Origin: a virus
Strand: one strand, 5' to 3'
Virus record (IMG/VR): IMGVR_UViG_3300027805_001017
Span: 1 to 34,213 of that record
Length of the DNA: 34,213 nt
Positions 1 to 12,000 of the stretch are shown piece by piece. The notes under the pieces are model-generated. The model had not been told where the DNA came from. It saw nothing but the letters and a program-made list of their open reading frames with translations, and ran no database searches. Within the stretch, counting starts at the first letter, position 1, and every line of letters begins with the position of its first letter. The translations under genes and the position numbers were made by a program.

Positions 1-3000
1 CCAGTAGGGATAGGTGCGATGAGACCGCCGCCAAGGTTGAACAGGGTGACGAAGTTGCTGTTGGACGAGTATCTTGCCCTGTGATGGCGAGCGTCCATGA
101 CGACGAGTGCGTCCTTTCTGGACTGGAGTGCCCTCATGGCGTACCAATTGGTCATGACGCCACGGTAGGCATTGTCTTCGCCAAGCGGGATGGTGTCTGG
201 GAAGTCGTAATCACCTGCGATAGAGTCGCCCAACTTGGCCTTGAGTTCATTGTGCCTTGCCTTCAGGACGTCCAGTTCAGGGTCTGGCGTGTGGCCAAGG
301 TACGTGTTGACGATGGCTGGGGCGTTGTTCTCGAACATGCGTCCGAGCATGGTCCTAGCATGAGCAGGCTGAGAGACCCTAGACCTAGACAGGGCGTACC
401 CGCTGGTCGAATCCAAGTCGACGTCGGTGACCCTAAGCAACTTGTGGCCCGATTCGTCGAGTTGTTCCAATTGCTCGGCTGTGACCTTGTCTGGTTCGGT
501 CAGCGTCAGTCGCATGATTTCAGCCCTTTCCTTGGTCACCGAGCCAGAGGGCCAATCGCCGTCTGCGTACTTGGACCTGTCCAAGTGGTCCACGAAAGCG
601 GACGGCTCCATTCCTAGAATCTGAGCACGTAGCCTGAGGTCAAAGGCGACCTGATGTACGGGCCTGAGTTCAAGGAACCTGTGTCCCATGCCTGAATGGA
701 TTCTGCCAAGTATCTTCTTTGCGTTTTCAGCGGCTTGGCTGTGCCTGACCTTGCCTCCGCTATATGATTCTGCGGAAGAGACATAGTCATTGATTCGAGC
801 GGCAGAAAGGATGACGGGCATCTTGCTGCCCAAGAGTTCAGGCGTATCGGCGGTGTGGTATTCGCCCCTGTTTATGTGCGGCGAGGTACGCTTGTTCTTG
901 AAGTCGACGATTTGAGAGCCGTCTTCGTAGTAAGCGAGTTCAAGGTACCTGACGGCCCTCAGCGTCGTGGATTTCCACTGCTTAAAAAGCATATGATTCT
1001 CACGCCTTGCGTGGCCGCTAGGCAGTGAGTCAGGGGTTAACTTCTCGACCCTACGCCTGAAGTCCATCAAGGTCTCCATTGCGACCTTGTCGTAGTCTAC
1101 GGGAGGCCTTTGGACGCTGTCTAGGTCCAGTTCATAGAACTGACCGAGTTCGTCTACCTTAGCCATGAACTCCTTGTTGAATTGCAGGCCAATACTTGCA
1201 ATAAGCATGGCCAATCCATGCGGGTTGGTGTTGCTTGAATACCTGAACATTGCCCTCGTCGATGTTCCTACAAGTCCAGCGTGTTCGTTGTTGCCGTAGC
1301 CGTAGAGCAAAGAATACAGGTCGGACTCCATCGGGGCCATGTTGCCGTTCAAGTCCTCATGAATCATTTCAAACAGTCTCATGTGCACGCCGCCGTCATA
1401 GTTCAGGTCAAACACGACTTCTGGCACGTAATCTTCCTTCATGCCATACTGCTCCTGAACCTGTTTGCTTACTTTGTGGCGGACCTCGTGGTTGAAAGCA
1501 ACCGAAGTATCATTGTTTTGGCTGAGGTATTCCCTCGCTATCAGATACCTGAACAGCGGAGTTCCGTTGTCCCATTCGTACCTAGCGATGAAGTTATACA
1601 GTGCGTCCCTGTGCTTGTGCTTGGTGGAATGGGTGAGGTACGCAAGCGGTGCGGAGACGTTGGCTTTTGCGTTCTCCTTGTCGGCAATTTTCTGTTCCAC
1701 CATCCTGAACTCACTTACTAGGGACGTGGCTTCGACTTGCTCAAAGGTGGCTCCGAGCATGGCGTCCTGCTTAGGACCGAAGGTGGAACCTTGGTATGGG
1801 TCCGACTGAAGTTCTTCGACGCCCAGCACTGCGAGGGTGTCACGGCTTAGTTTCAGGGAACTTGCCACCTCTCCGATAGGTGCGTTGGCACGGTGATACG
1901 CCGTCACGATGACGTCGCTGTGGCGTGCATGGCCAAGTTGCATGGTGCCAGACGGGGTGGTCTTGTGGCCGCTGTTCCTTGTCGCCCCTTTCGCAGATTT
2001 CCTGACCGACATGATTCGCTCGGCGGACTTGTGCTGTCGCAACAAAGCCTCCTTCTTGGCTGGGTCGGATTCGAGGTTGGCCATGTCCTTGAGGCCACGG
2101 ACGTAGTTTTCTCCCTTTTGGATTTCCAATTCCGTGTACAGGGTATCCCACCTGTATGAGCCGATGCCGCTGGTGTACCCGACATAATCAGGGACGGAAT
2201 CGACCTGTTGAAGGCCATACGCAGAAGCGTCTGCTTGGGTCGCTTGGTTCTGCACGCCCTTGCCAGTGACCTTCCTCGTGGGCGGAGGCTCAATCCTAGA
2301 GCCATGATAAGACGTGTTCATCGCCAGACCCCAGTTTGAAATCTCGTTCAAGGTGGTGTCCGAAGTCCTGAAATCGGCGATGGCTAGGTCGAACCCAGAG
2401 AGACGAGCGGATGCTTCCAGCCTAGCCCTAGCGAAGGCGTCGTTGAACAGGTGCCTGTACGTCGCCATTACTGGCTCGGTGATAGCGTCAAAGTTCCTGA
2501 ACTCTTGGAGCATCATGTCTGCGACCTGACGCTTGGGCAGGGCATCCTTGCTGATGTCGGATGCGTTCTCAAGAAGGTCGGGCCTCGAACCAATCTTCTC
2601 AGCCCTGTCCTTTTCGTAGAATTGCTCGAGTGCCGACCTGAGGGCATCGTCGTGCATCTTGCGGATGTTGGCCAGATAGGCGACCATCTCGCCCTTCTGG
2701 TCTTCTGGTGCAGACTCGATTGCGGCTTCAATGGTCTTCAGGTGCCTATTTCGTTCGGCCAGAAGCCTGTGTGCGGCAGACCTGATTGCGACAGTGGGCG
2801 AGGTAATGTTGCCCACATAGGGAGTCTGTAACCTTTCGTGATTGAGGCGTCCAGTGGTCGGGTACATCGCCCAGATGAACTTGGCTACTTCCTCCTTGGT
2901 AATCTTGTGCTCCTTGTGGTCGTAGAGAAACTCGGCCAGACCCAAGACACGCATCTCGGCCTTGGAAACCTGATTCTCCATGAACATCTCGTACCATTCG

Positions 3001-6000
3001 CTACCAGTAGCGATGTCCACGGCCTTCTTGACCTTCTTGAGGGCACCAGATTTGTTCTTCTCCATCATGGGCACCATGGCAGTCCTGAGGATGCTCAGGG
3101 CTTTCGGTGCGAACTGGATGTAGGAACCACCCACTGCGAACTGTAGGCCACGGCGGATGTCATGCTCGTACACGCCTACGTCGCCGACGGAAAGGTTAAT
3201 CCTGTCCCTAGACGGTGCCTTGCCAGTGATTGCTTCGGTCCTAAGGAGCATTTCCTGAGCGGCCTTTGCCTCCGCACGGCTTGCAAACGTCTTGTCGACG
3301 TTGCCTACGAAGTAGGTGCCGTCGGCTGTGAAGATGTCCTTCTCATTGCCGTCGTAAGTTGCGGCGGCGTCGGAAACAAACTCTGGGTTGAACTTGAGGC
3401 CAGCGTTGATGTCAGCCTTGCCGCTTGTGCGGCTGTGGGCAAGTGAGGGGTCAATGTCCTCCAGCCTAAACTGGCCTTCCCTGAACAGGATAGAGGGGAT
3501 TTCAGCCTCGATGCCGCCTTGAGACACCCTATCGGCATGTGCCTTCGCTTCGCTTTCTGTCCTGAAGGCCGAGACCTTTCGGGTCTTAATCGGGTTGCCT
3601 GCCTTGTCGACGCCGCTGACGACGTCGTGGCCGACGAGATATCCACTCTTGTCGCTCTTCCTGATGATAGAGACGTTGGCCTTGCTCTGGGCGTCCCAAG
3701 CATACCTTTGCAGATGCGGGGAGTTGGGCATGATAAGGTCGATGACTGCGGACCTGTCTCCGTTGAGTGCAATAGACCTCTCAACGTCAGGCATAAAGTA
3801 TCCGCCCTCTGAGGACGTCAGTCGTTCATGCAATTTGCCCAAGTCTGCAAACACCGACGGCATGAGGAGGCCATACCTCTGTGCAGAAATCTGGATGTTC
3901 TGCGTAGTCGACGAAGTGCTCTTTTGTGCACCAGTGTCGGCGTAGCCGAAATCAGAAGGCCTTGCCCTTGCTTCGGCCCTATTGTCGATTCTGATGGCGA
4001 GATAGTTGTCGATGGCCGACTTGACTGACGCAATCTCATTCGAGGTGGCGTAACCGTTCAAGTGGGGGCTTCCGTCCGCAGGCAATGAACTTCCGCCCCT
4101 CCTGTACGCACCGTTCTTTTGGTTTACCCCATACCTTTCGCTGGTAAGCAGAAGGTTGCTGTGTGCCACTTGAGTGAAGAACGCATGCTGTATGTCAGCC
4201 GCCGTTGCGTTGGCAGGTAGTATGACGGTGACATAACCATCCTCAGGGCTGGCCATGGAAGCGAATTCTGCCATGGCAAGAACCCTAGCAACCTTGGCGT
4301 CTTCATTAGTGAAGTCGTCAAAGTCCATGACCCTGTCTCCGCTCATGATTCTCTGGTATGCGTCAAAGATAGCGTCGGGCTTTTCGGCATATTTAGAGAG
4401 TTGCTGCTTCGACATGCTCTTGATGTTGGAGCCTCCGTAGACACGCTGTGCGATAGCCTTTGCACTGGCCTCGTACTGGGCCCTTACCATCGGGTCGATG
4501 AAGTCCATGTGCGAAGCCGAGCGGCTTGCGATGGGGTTGTTGTCCCTAGTCGAGGCGAACCTTCTGATTATCGACAAGGGGGACATGGGGGTCAGGATGC
4601 CAGATTCGACGTCCCACCCTAACGTACGTCTGTGAGAAAAACCTAGCGGGGTGCTGTAATCGGTACCGTTTGACACGTCCAGATAGCCGCCAATGTTGGT
4701 GTCGGGAGCGATGTTCAGCATGATGCGTCCGTCTTCAAGACGCTTCCATGCAAAGCCAAGGCTTGGCCTGTCCCTCTCAGAATACCTTGCAGAAACAAAA
4801 GACTGTCCGCTGAAAGCGATGGGTACGGCGTCCTGCTCGTAGAACATCTCAGCCCTCCTGTCCTTATTGGAAATACCCTTGAACGTAGCCTGAACACGCT
4901 TTGAGGACGTGAATCGGGCTGGCTGTACCGAGACCTCGGCAGAGCCAAGTTGCTCTGCGGCGGCGGCGAGCCTGTTCACTAGCAGTTTACGCCTAGATAC
5001 GACGCCGAGCGGATGCTTGCGTGTCTGCACCGTGACATTGGACGTTCTGTCGCCCGTTCCTACCATGAAGGGAGTGAGGACACTGCCGCTGATGTCCGTC
5101 GTATACCAAGCGTCCTTAACTCCAGACGAGGTTCCTTCTACGTCTATCGGCATCGCCTGACGGACGGAGTCTACATGGTGTCCGATGGCATCGAACAGGC
5201 TGACGGGGGTCTCGCTTTGAACGTGAACCCTCGTGCTTTCATTGCCTGCCACGAGACCGAATATGTCAGTTTCGGAGATTTTCTTACGCTTGTTCGTCGT
5301 GCCGAACGCACCACCGAAACCAGATTCAGTGTCGTATTTGTCGACAGGGAAGGAATCTACGTCAAGGCCATCGCTGGTGCTTCTTCTATAGGAAGGCATC
5401 GGCCTTCCATAGACTAGCGTCTCTTCGCCCTGCATGTACGCCTTCGACCTGTTCCTGACCTTGCCGTGTCCCACATAGGGGTGAAGACTGGGCCTGCGGG
5501 TCTCGATTTCCTTTGCGGCGGCAAGGCCGAAGAACACGCCACGCCACATGTCAGGATTCAGAGAGGACTCCTTGATTCTGGCGTGCATGTATCGGTTGAC
5601 CTCAGGGTGCTTGCCCTTGAGTCCGTCGCTTGTGTACATCTGGCTGTCGCCGAAGTAATCGTCGAAGCCATGAATGGCACCCATTTCGTTGGCCTTGTTA
5701 AGCCTGTCGGCCCTAGTCGGATGCTCAGACGCCAAAACGTGCATCTGGAGCATGTTCATTCTCAGGACGACTCCGTCGATTACGGAGGCACTGGAGCATT
5801 CATAAAGGAGACGCTGTAGGTATCCAGCATCCATGCCACCAATCCACTCGGTGAGTTTTGAGTTGAAGGCGGCGGCTTGCGTCTGGTCACGCATGTCGGT
5901 CTCCTTGGCCATATCGACCAACTCAAGGAACTTCTCGGTCCTGATGCCACGAGACCTGTGCAAGATGTTTTCTCCCGAAGTGACTGGGAAGCCGAGCGAA

Positions 6001-9000
6001 TCATGTGCCAGCAAATAAGGAGCAATCATCAGGCCCAGCACTCCGTAGTTCAGATTCCTCCCGCTCAGGAAGGCGTTTCTGGTCATAGCATGGTTGCTGA
6101 AGATGCCGCCCGTCTGGTAGTCCGTGTTGATTTGGTCACGAAGGTTATCCGTTGCAAACCGAAGCAGGTCTCGGCTACCAGCCGTCATCATGTCATGGTA
6201 CGACAGGAACGTGTTGTGACTTGCGTACATCAGACCGCCGATAACGGTGTAAGCGTTGCTGGTCATTTCGCCACTAAGGCCTTGGGCTACCTGATTTTCT
6301 GGATTTAGTCTTTCAAGATACCCAAGCATCAGGGGGTTTTGCCTGAGCGGAGACAGGACCATTTGCTCGTCCCGCTTCACGGCGGAGCCGATGAGCCCAG
6401 TAATCACGCCCTCGATGGCATGTGCCGTCATGTTCATCTGTTTCTGCACGGCGGACGGCATGCCTTGTTCGACGCCAATCGCAGGAACGACGACGGATGT
6501 AGGCTGGTCTGGCTCGGCAAGGGACAGGTCGACGTCCACAAAGGTCTTGTCCCTGATTTGAATTGCGGAGGTTCCAGCCGCTTGAACGGAGGAATTCATG
6601 ACAAACCTATGGGGAGTCATTACCTCAATCGGAGCCTCGTCGCCGCCACGAGTCCTAGGAATGCCATTCTTGTCTACCATCACGGCACCATGGTTGGCCG
6701 CAAATGCGGACACCGAGTCCAACTGCATCGTTAAGACTTCGGCGAGGTCCGCTTCGTCGGCTTTCGCCATCTCAATCCTCTTGTCCAGTTCGTTTAGGAG
6801 GCTGGAGAACGCTTGGTCTTGGGACATGCCCTCGGCCATCAGGGCGTCCAGTCTCTTGAAAATTTGCTCGCCCTGCCATTCTCCCGAAATGAGGTTTTGC
6901 CTGCTTTCATTCATCTTGAGGCCAGTCTGGACCCTCAGAAGCCTTTCTTTCATGTCCGCCGTGTTTTCGGCCCTCTTGGAGACAGCCTCGACGTAGCCAC
7001 GCATTCTGCCCATGATGCCACCCATGTCGCCGTCGCTCCAGTTGCCATGGACGTATTTGAACTGCTCGGTCAGGGCGTGCTGGGCTCCAGTGAGGTAGTC
7101 AGTAAGGCCTCCGCCAGTGTCTTGATTGGACATGTTGGCCTCGGAGACGATGCCAAGATACCTCCTCTCCTTGAGTTGCATGGCCTGAGCGGGGGCTACG
7201 GTCACGCCTGATTCAACTCTTGCGAGTCCTTCTGCTGGGACGCTACCAAACAGGAAGTTGCCATGTAGCATGTGCAGTGACGGCATGAGTCCGCTGACTG
7301 GGTGGGACGTGCTTCGACCCCTTTGGTTCATACCGCCAGATTCCCTAAGTTTAGCCGCTGGCGAGGTTTCGCCGAAGACTCTCTGGAGTCCACGTGCGGC
7401 CTGCTCGGTGGCGTTGACCGTGCCTTCCATCCCGCCAATCCTAGCGTAGATGTCCATGGTGTTTGCTTTCTGTCCAGAGTACTGGTCGGAGAAGGCAATC
7501 CTGAGTGCGGCGATTTCGACGTCCTCCATCATGCTCATCCACAGGATTCGGGCTCTTTCAGGGCTCTGGTTGTTCTGCTGAACCACGAACTCGTAGGCCT
7601 TTTCCATGACAGGTTCCATCAGGACGGAAAGCCTGACCATCCTGTCGTTCATCTTGGAGGCAATGTCATAAGCCTCGTTCTTCGTCATGCTGACGCTGTG
7701 CTGTACGATTCTCTGGCTTACTCCCTTGGACAGCCTTTCTCTGAATGCGGCGACGTCCGCAGGAGGGATTCCAGCCGCCAACGCATCGTTGAAATGAGGT
7801 GCCTCAAAGGTGATTTGTCCTCCAGATACCTTGAACCTTCCATACTTGTAGTCTTTCCCACGACCATAGAAAGGCCTGCTGTGGTTGCCCTCGTGAACCG
7901 CCTCAAGTAGCCTGACGACCTTGCTCCTGACCAACTGAGGGTACAGTTTAAGGACCCTCATCTTCATCTCCTTGGTGATTGGCCTTCCAGCGACTGGCTT
8001 CGCCCTGTTCGTTCCGATGTTTGCCTCGGACACGTTGTAAAGCATCTCCATGTCGGAATGGTTGAACGCCATGATGTTGAGCAGGTCGTTCTTGGTGAGC
8101 ACCCTGTCTGGGTTCATCCTCTCGACAACGTAGTCAAGCAGGACGGTTGCCGCCGATTCCTGACTATAGTCGCCGAGCAACCCCTTGATTTCCTTTACAG
8201 AAAACACTGGCGGGAAGTCATCGCTTGCCACCTTGTCCATGACGGAATTGCCGAGGCTCAGGATGTCTTCAGACTCAATCTTGATTCCTGCGATTTCAGC
8301 AATGTCTGCGATGGTGTAGGTTCCGCTTTCCTTGGCCACGCCGCTGACAGCGTAAGCGGTACGGTCACCTGTCTCCACGGAATCGGGCCTGAACTTTGCG
8401 GCCAATGATTTGACTGCGGAATCGAAATCTCCAGAGACCACGTAGTTGCCAGTGACCAGCGTCATCTTGCCGTCGACCACTTCCCATCCCTTCTGCTGGA
8501 CGAAGAACCTCCTGATGTTGGTGTATTCGGTGCTGGCCTTGGAGAGGAAGAACCTAGCCAGTGACATCTTGCCGAGCAACGTGAACGCAGTGTTGTCTGC
8601 GTAGTCCTTGCTCTCGCCGATGCCGCCAATGGACATCATGACCGTCTTAATGGGGCTAACATAACCCCTGTCGAATGCGTCAAAGGAAGCAGTCTGCTTC
8701 TCCATGAGCCCTTTTGTCGTTTCCACCGTGGACGAATCCATGGCCCTCTGGACGATGCTAAGGACCGAGCCTTGCGGAAGTGCGTCCGTAGTATAGGTTC
8801 TAGGGGTATTTGCTAGGTCTTCCTGACTGAGCATCCGCCTATCCTCGGTCTCACGGGCCATCCTTTCGGAGGGGGCCATGATGTAATCCAAGTCGATGAA
8901 CTCGTCAAAGGCCTGCCTGATGAGCAACTTACGCTGTTGGGGCGTGGCTTTTTCGATGGCCACCACGCTCCTGACAAGGCCGAGAGCGGAGATGGCCGCC

Positions 9001-12000
9001 CTGAACTCCACGTCGAAATGGGAGTGTGCCGAGTAACTCGGGTACTTGCTCCTGAGTTCTTCCCTGACGGCCATCATCTCCTTGTAGGTAGCGAGGGCGT
9101 CTTGGACGTTTTGTACCCCGTCCTGAGCCCTGTCTAGGGCCAGCATCCTGCGGGAGAGCGACTCGTCCATCCTGCCAGCATCGACTTCAGCGGCCACGAA
9201 TGCGGAAAGGTTGCGTACTGCTGTCTTGAGCAGGGGCCTTGCATTACCGCTGAGTTCCCTGAAGACGGGCGAATCCTTGGCCAAAGCAATCCTGCTGGCC
9301 AATGCGTTGATGTCCTTGGTGGCTGTGATGTCTGCGTCAGACCAGATGGAGTTGCTCTTCATAGCCTTGCTGATGACCTCTCCGTCGGCGAAGTTGGTCC
9401 TCAGCCCAAGAAGGTTGGCAAAATGACCGATGGTCACCTCCTTGTTCAGTTGGAAGAAATGTCCATGCTCACTGTTCATGTTTGCCCTGTACTGGAGCAC
9501 GTGCTGGGCTTCGTGCAGGACGACGGACGCAAGCGGGTTCTGGGCGATATGCTTGGCTGTGGCGGACTGACGGTCACTGAAGATGAGACCTTCTGGGTCG
9601 TTCTTCATGTTCAGTTCCGAGTTGGCGAAAGACCTGATGCCAAGTTCGATTAGGTGCTCTCCGTTAGGAAGGGTAGAGGCGAAACCGCCATGACTATCGA
9701 CCCAGCGTACCCTGACGTCTCGCATTTCGGGGTAGTAGTAGTACATGGTCTCGTGGCCGAAGACCTTTCCTAGGGTGGTGTCCTTTCCGATTTGCTTGTG
9801 GAAGGGGATGTACTTCTCGGACTTAGGGTCAGCCGCCCTACGCTTGACCTCAAATGCGTAATCGGAAAAGGCCTGCTCTGCGTCAGGCATGCCAGCGAAA
9901 GGAAGCAGGTGGGGCTTGTTCTGTACGGAAGACAGGTCGAGGTAGGCATCTGCATCAGAGAACTCAAAAACGAGCAGGTTCTTGCCGCCGAACTTAATTT
10001 CCTTGGCCAAGCCAGAGCGGATGACCTCCTCACGCCTGCTAGGGCTTAGGTCGTCGACACCGCCGACGGAGAAACTCCGCCTGTAAGTCTGCTCTGCGGC
10101 TTCGTGAAACTTCTTCTGGCGAGCCCTGCTTGTATTTACACGCTTGGTCAGGGCTTCGGCGTTGTAGCCAAACAGCCTGTGAAACTCAGAAGAGGTTCCG
10201 TACTCGTAGTGCAGTTCAATGAGCGTCTTTTTTCCGCCGACATCCCACAGCGAAGACGCACTCGTGTTGTGGTCTGCGACTGCCTCATGCCAATAGCGGG
10301 TGGGTGCGGCCTGCAACTCAGCCTGATACATGGGGTGGCTCGCATCGTATCCTCTGGAGGCGAACCTAGACCTTGCCATGTTCTCGTCTGCGGCCATCGC
10401 CAATTTCTTGAAAGAAATAGCCATTTCAAGGCTGGCTTGATTTCCAGAATCCAAGGCAACGTCGAACAGGCCCTGTGCAAGGGTCATCGGGTTGTTGTCC
10501 TTTGCGAATTCAGACCACACCTTTACGACGTTCTGGTCGCTTTCCTTGACGGAAGAAACCAGCATGTAGGAAAGGTCTCTTGCGACGTTGGGAAGTTCGG
10601 ACTTTTCAAACCTAGCACCAGTCAGATAGTCTACGATAGTGTTAGGAAGTGCCGAAAACGAGGGCAGAGGAGCCAACGCTTTGGCATTGTTCTGCAATTG
10701 GCCAGTCGGGACTTCTGTGCCACCCTTGACAGAATCTCTCCTGTTGTTGTTGTAAACCTTATAGACGATGCCGATGCCAGTTACTAACTGGCTGGCGTCG
10801 CCTTCGTACCTGACGGAAACAAAGTTAGACCTTCTTGCCGCTCCTGCGATAGGCTCAACCTCTGGCATAACCTGTCTGCCGCCAGTCCTTCTGTTGTGAT
10901 TTGGGCCGACATCGAGCATTCCAGAAGAGTCGATTCCAAGGTCTGCGTACTGAACGTCGCTGTACTGCTGGTGAAGCGTATGGTTGAAAGCCTCTTTTGC
11001 CACGTACAGGAAGTCGGCCCTCTTGGATTCTGGGAGAGACTCTAGGTACTTTCTGAACGTCCTAGCGTTCCTAGAGTAGTCCATGTTCGGGGACATGAAC
11101 ACGGTAAGACCACCCGAATTCACCACGGGAACGGCGACGCCGTCCTTGTCCACCAAGTTAAGTTGCCTGAGCGATTCGATTACGGCCTTGTTTTCAGGCT
11201 TATCCCACTTTCCATCAAATACTTTATCCAGTTTTTCGACAGTCGCTTGCCTGACGTCGCTCTTTCCCTCAAAGAGGGCTTCGTCGAACAGTTTCTTAAT
11301 CTCGGTAGCGTTTGAAGACTTCCTAATCTGCTCCCACCTAGGCTGTTTTGCGTCTTCGCACCACTCGTGTCTGGCTATAACCCTGTCGTATGCCTCCTTG
11401 TATTCCTTCGGGAGTTCTTTGCCTTCAAGCCTTGCGTCTGCAAGCAACTTCCAGCCTTCTGCGATAGACTGCTGAATAGGCCTGTTCTGGATGGAAAGAC
11501 TGTCTACCCTCTTGACGACGGTAGAAGTAAGGAGGTTTCCGTCGTGATAAGAACGTGCAATCTTAGACAGGTGGGACTCCATGAGGTTAGTGAACACCTC
11601 ATTGGCCTTTTCCTGAGACAGGACGTCAAAGAATGCCTTGTCGAAAGTGATGGTCGGAAGCGAGTCCGACTTGTGCTCGGTAATTTCCATCGGCGAGCCA
11701 AGAATGGCAAAGTCGACCTTCCTCTTGTCCCTAGGCATGTCATCCTGCCTGATGCGGACGCTTTCAAAGAACCTCGCAGGCAGTCCGTTGCTGATGGCGT
11801 ACTGGCTGAACTTTTGCTTTTCGCTCTCAGGGTAAAAATCAAACAGGTTCATCCCCCTGCCAATCATCCTAGGGTCGGAAATCTTCCTTACAAAATCGGG
11901 AGTTTCGTTACGCTGTAGGGTAATGCCGATTCCGCCTTCCCTCACTCCGTCAACAGACAGGCTTCCCCTTGCTTTGAGAATCTTGGACTGCTGATAGTTC

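Noticed and set aside
4340-4370. MDFDDF as a crAss-like RNA polymerase DxDxD motif in the giant protein
   Set aside because: The spacing is D-F-D-D, not DxDxD, and no second polymerase barrel motif or conserved surroundings were seen.
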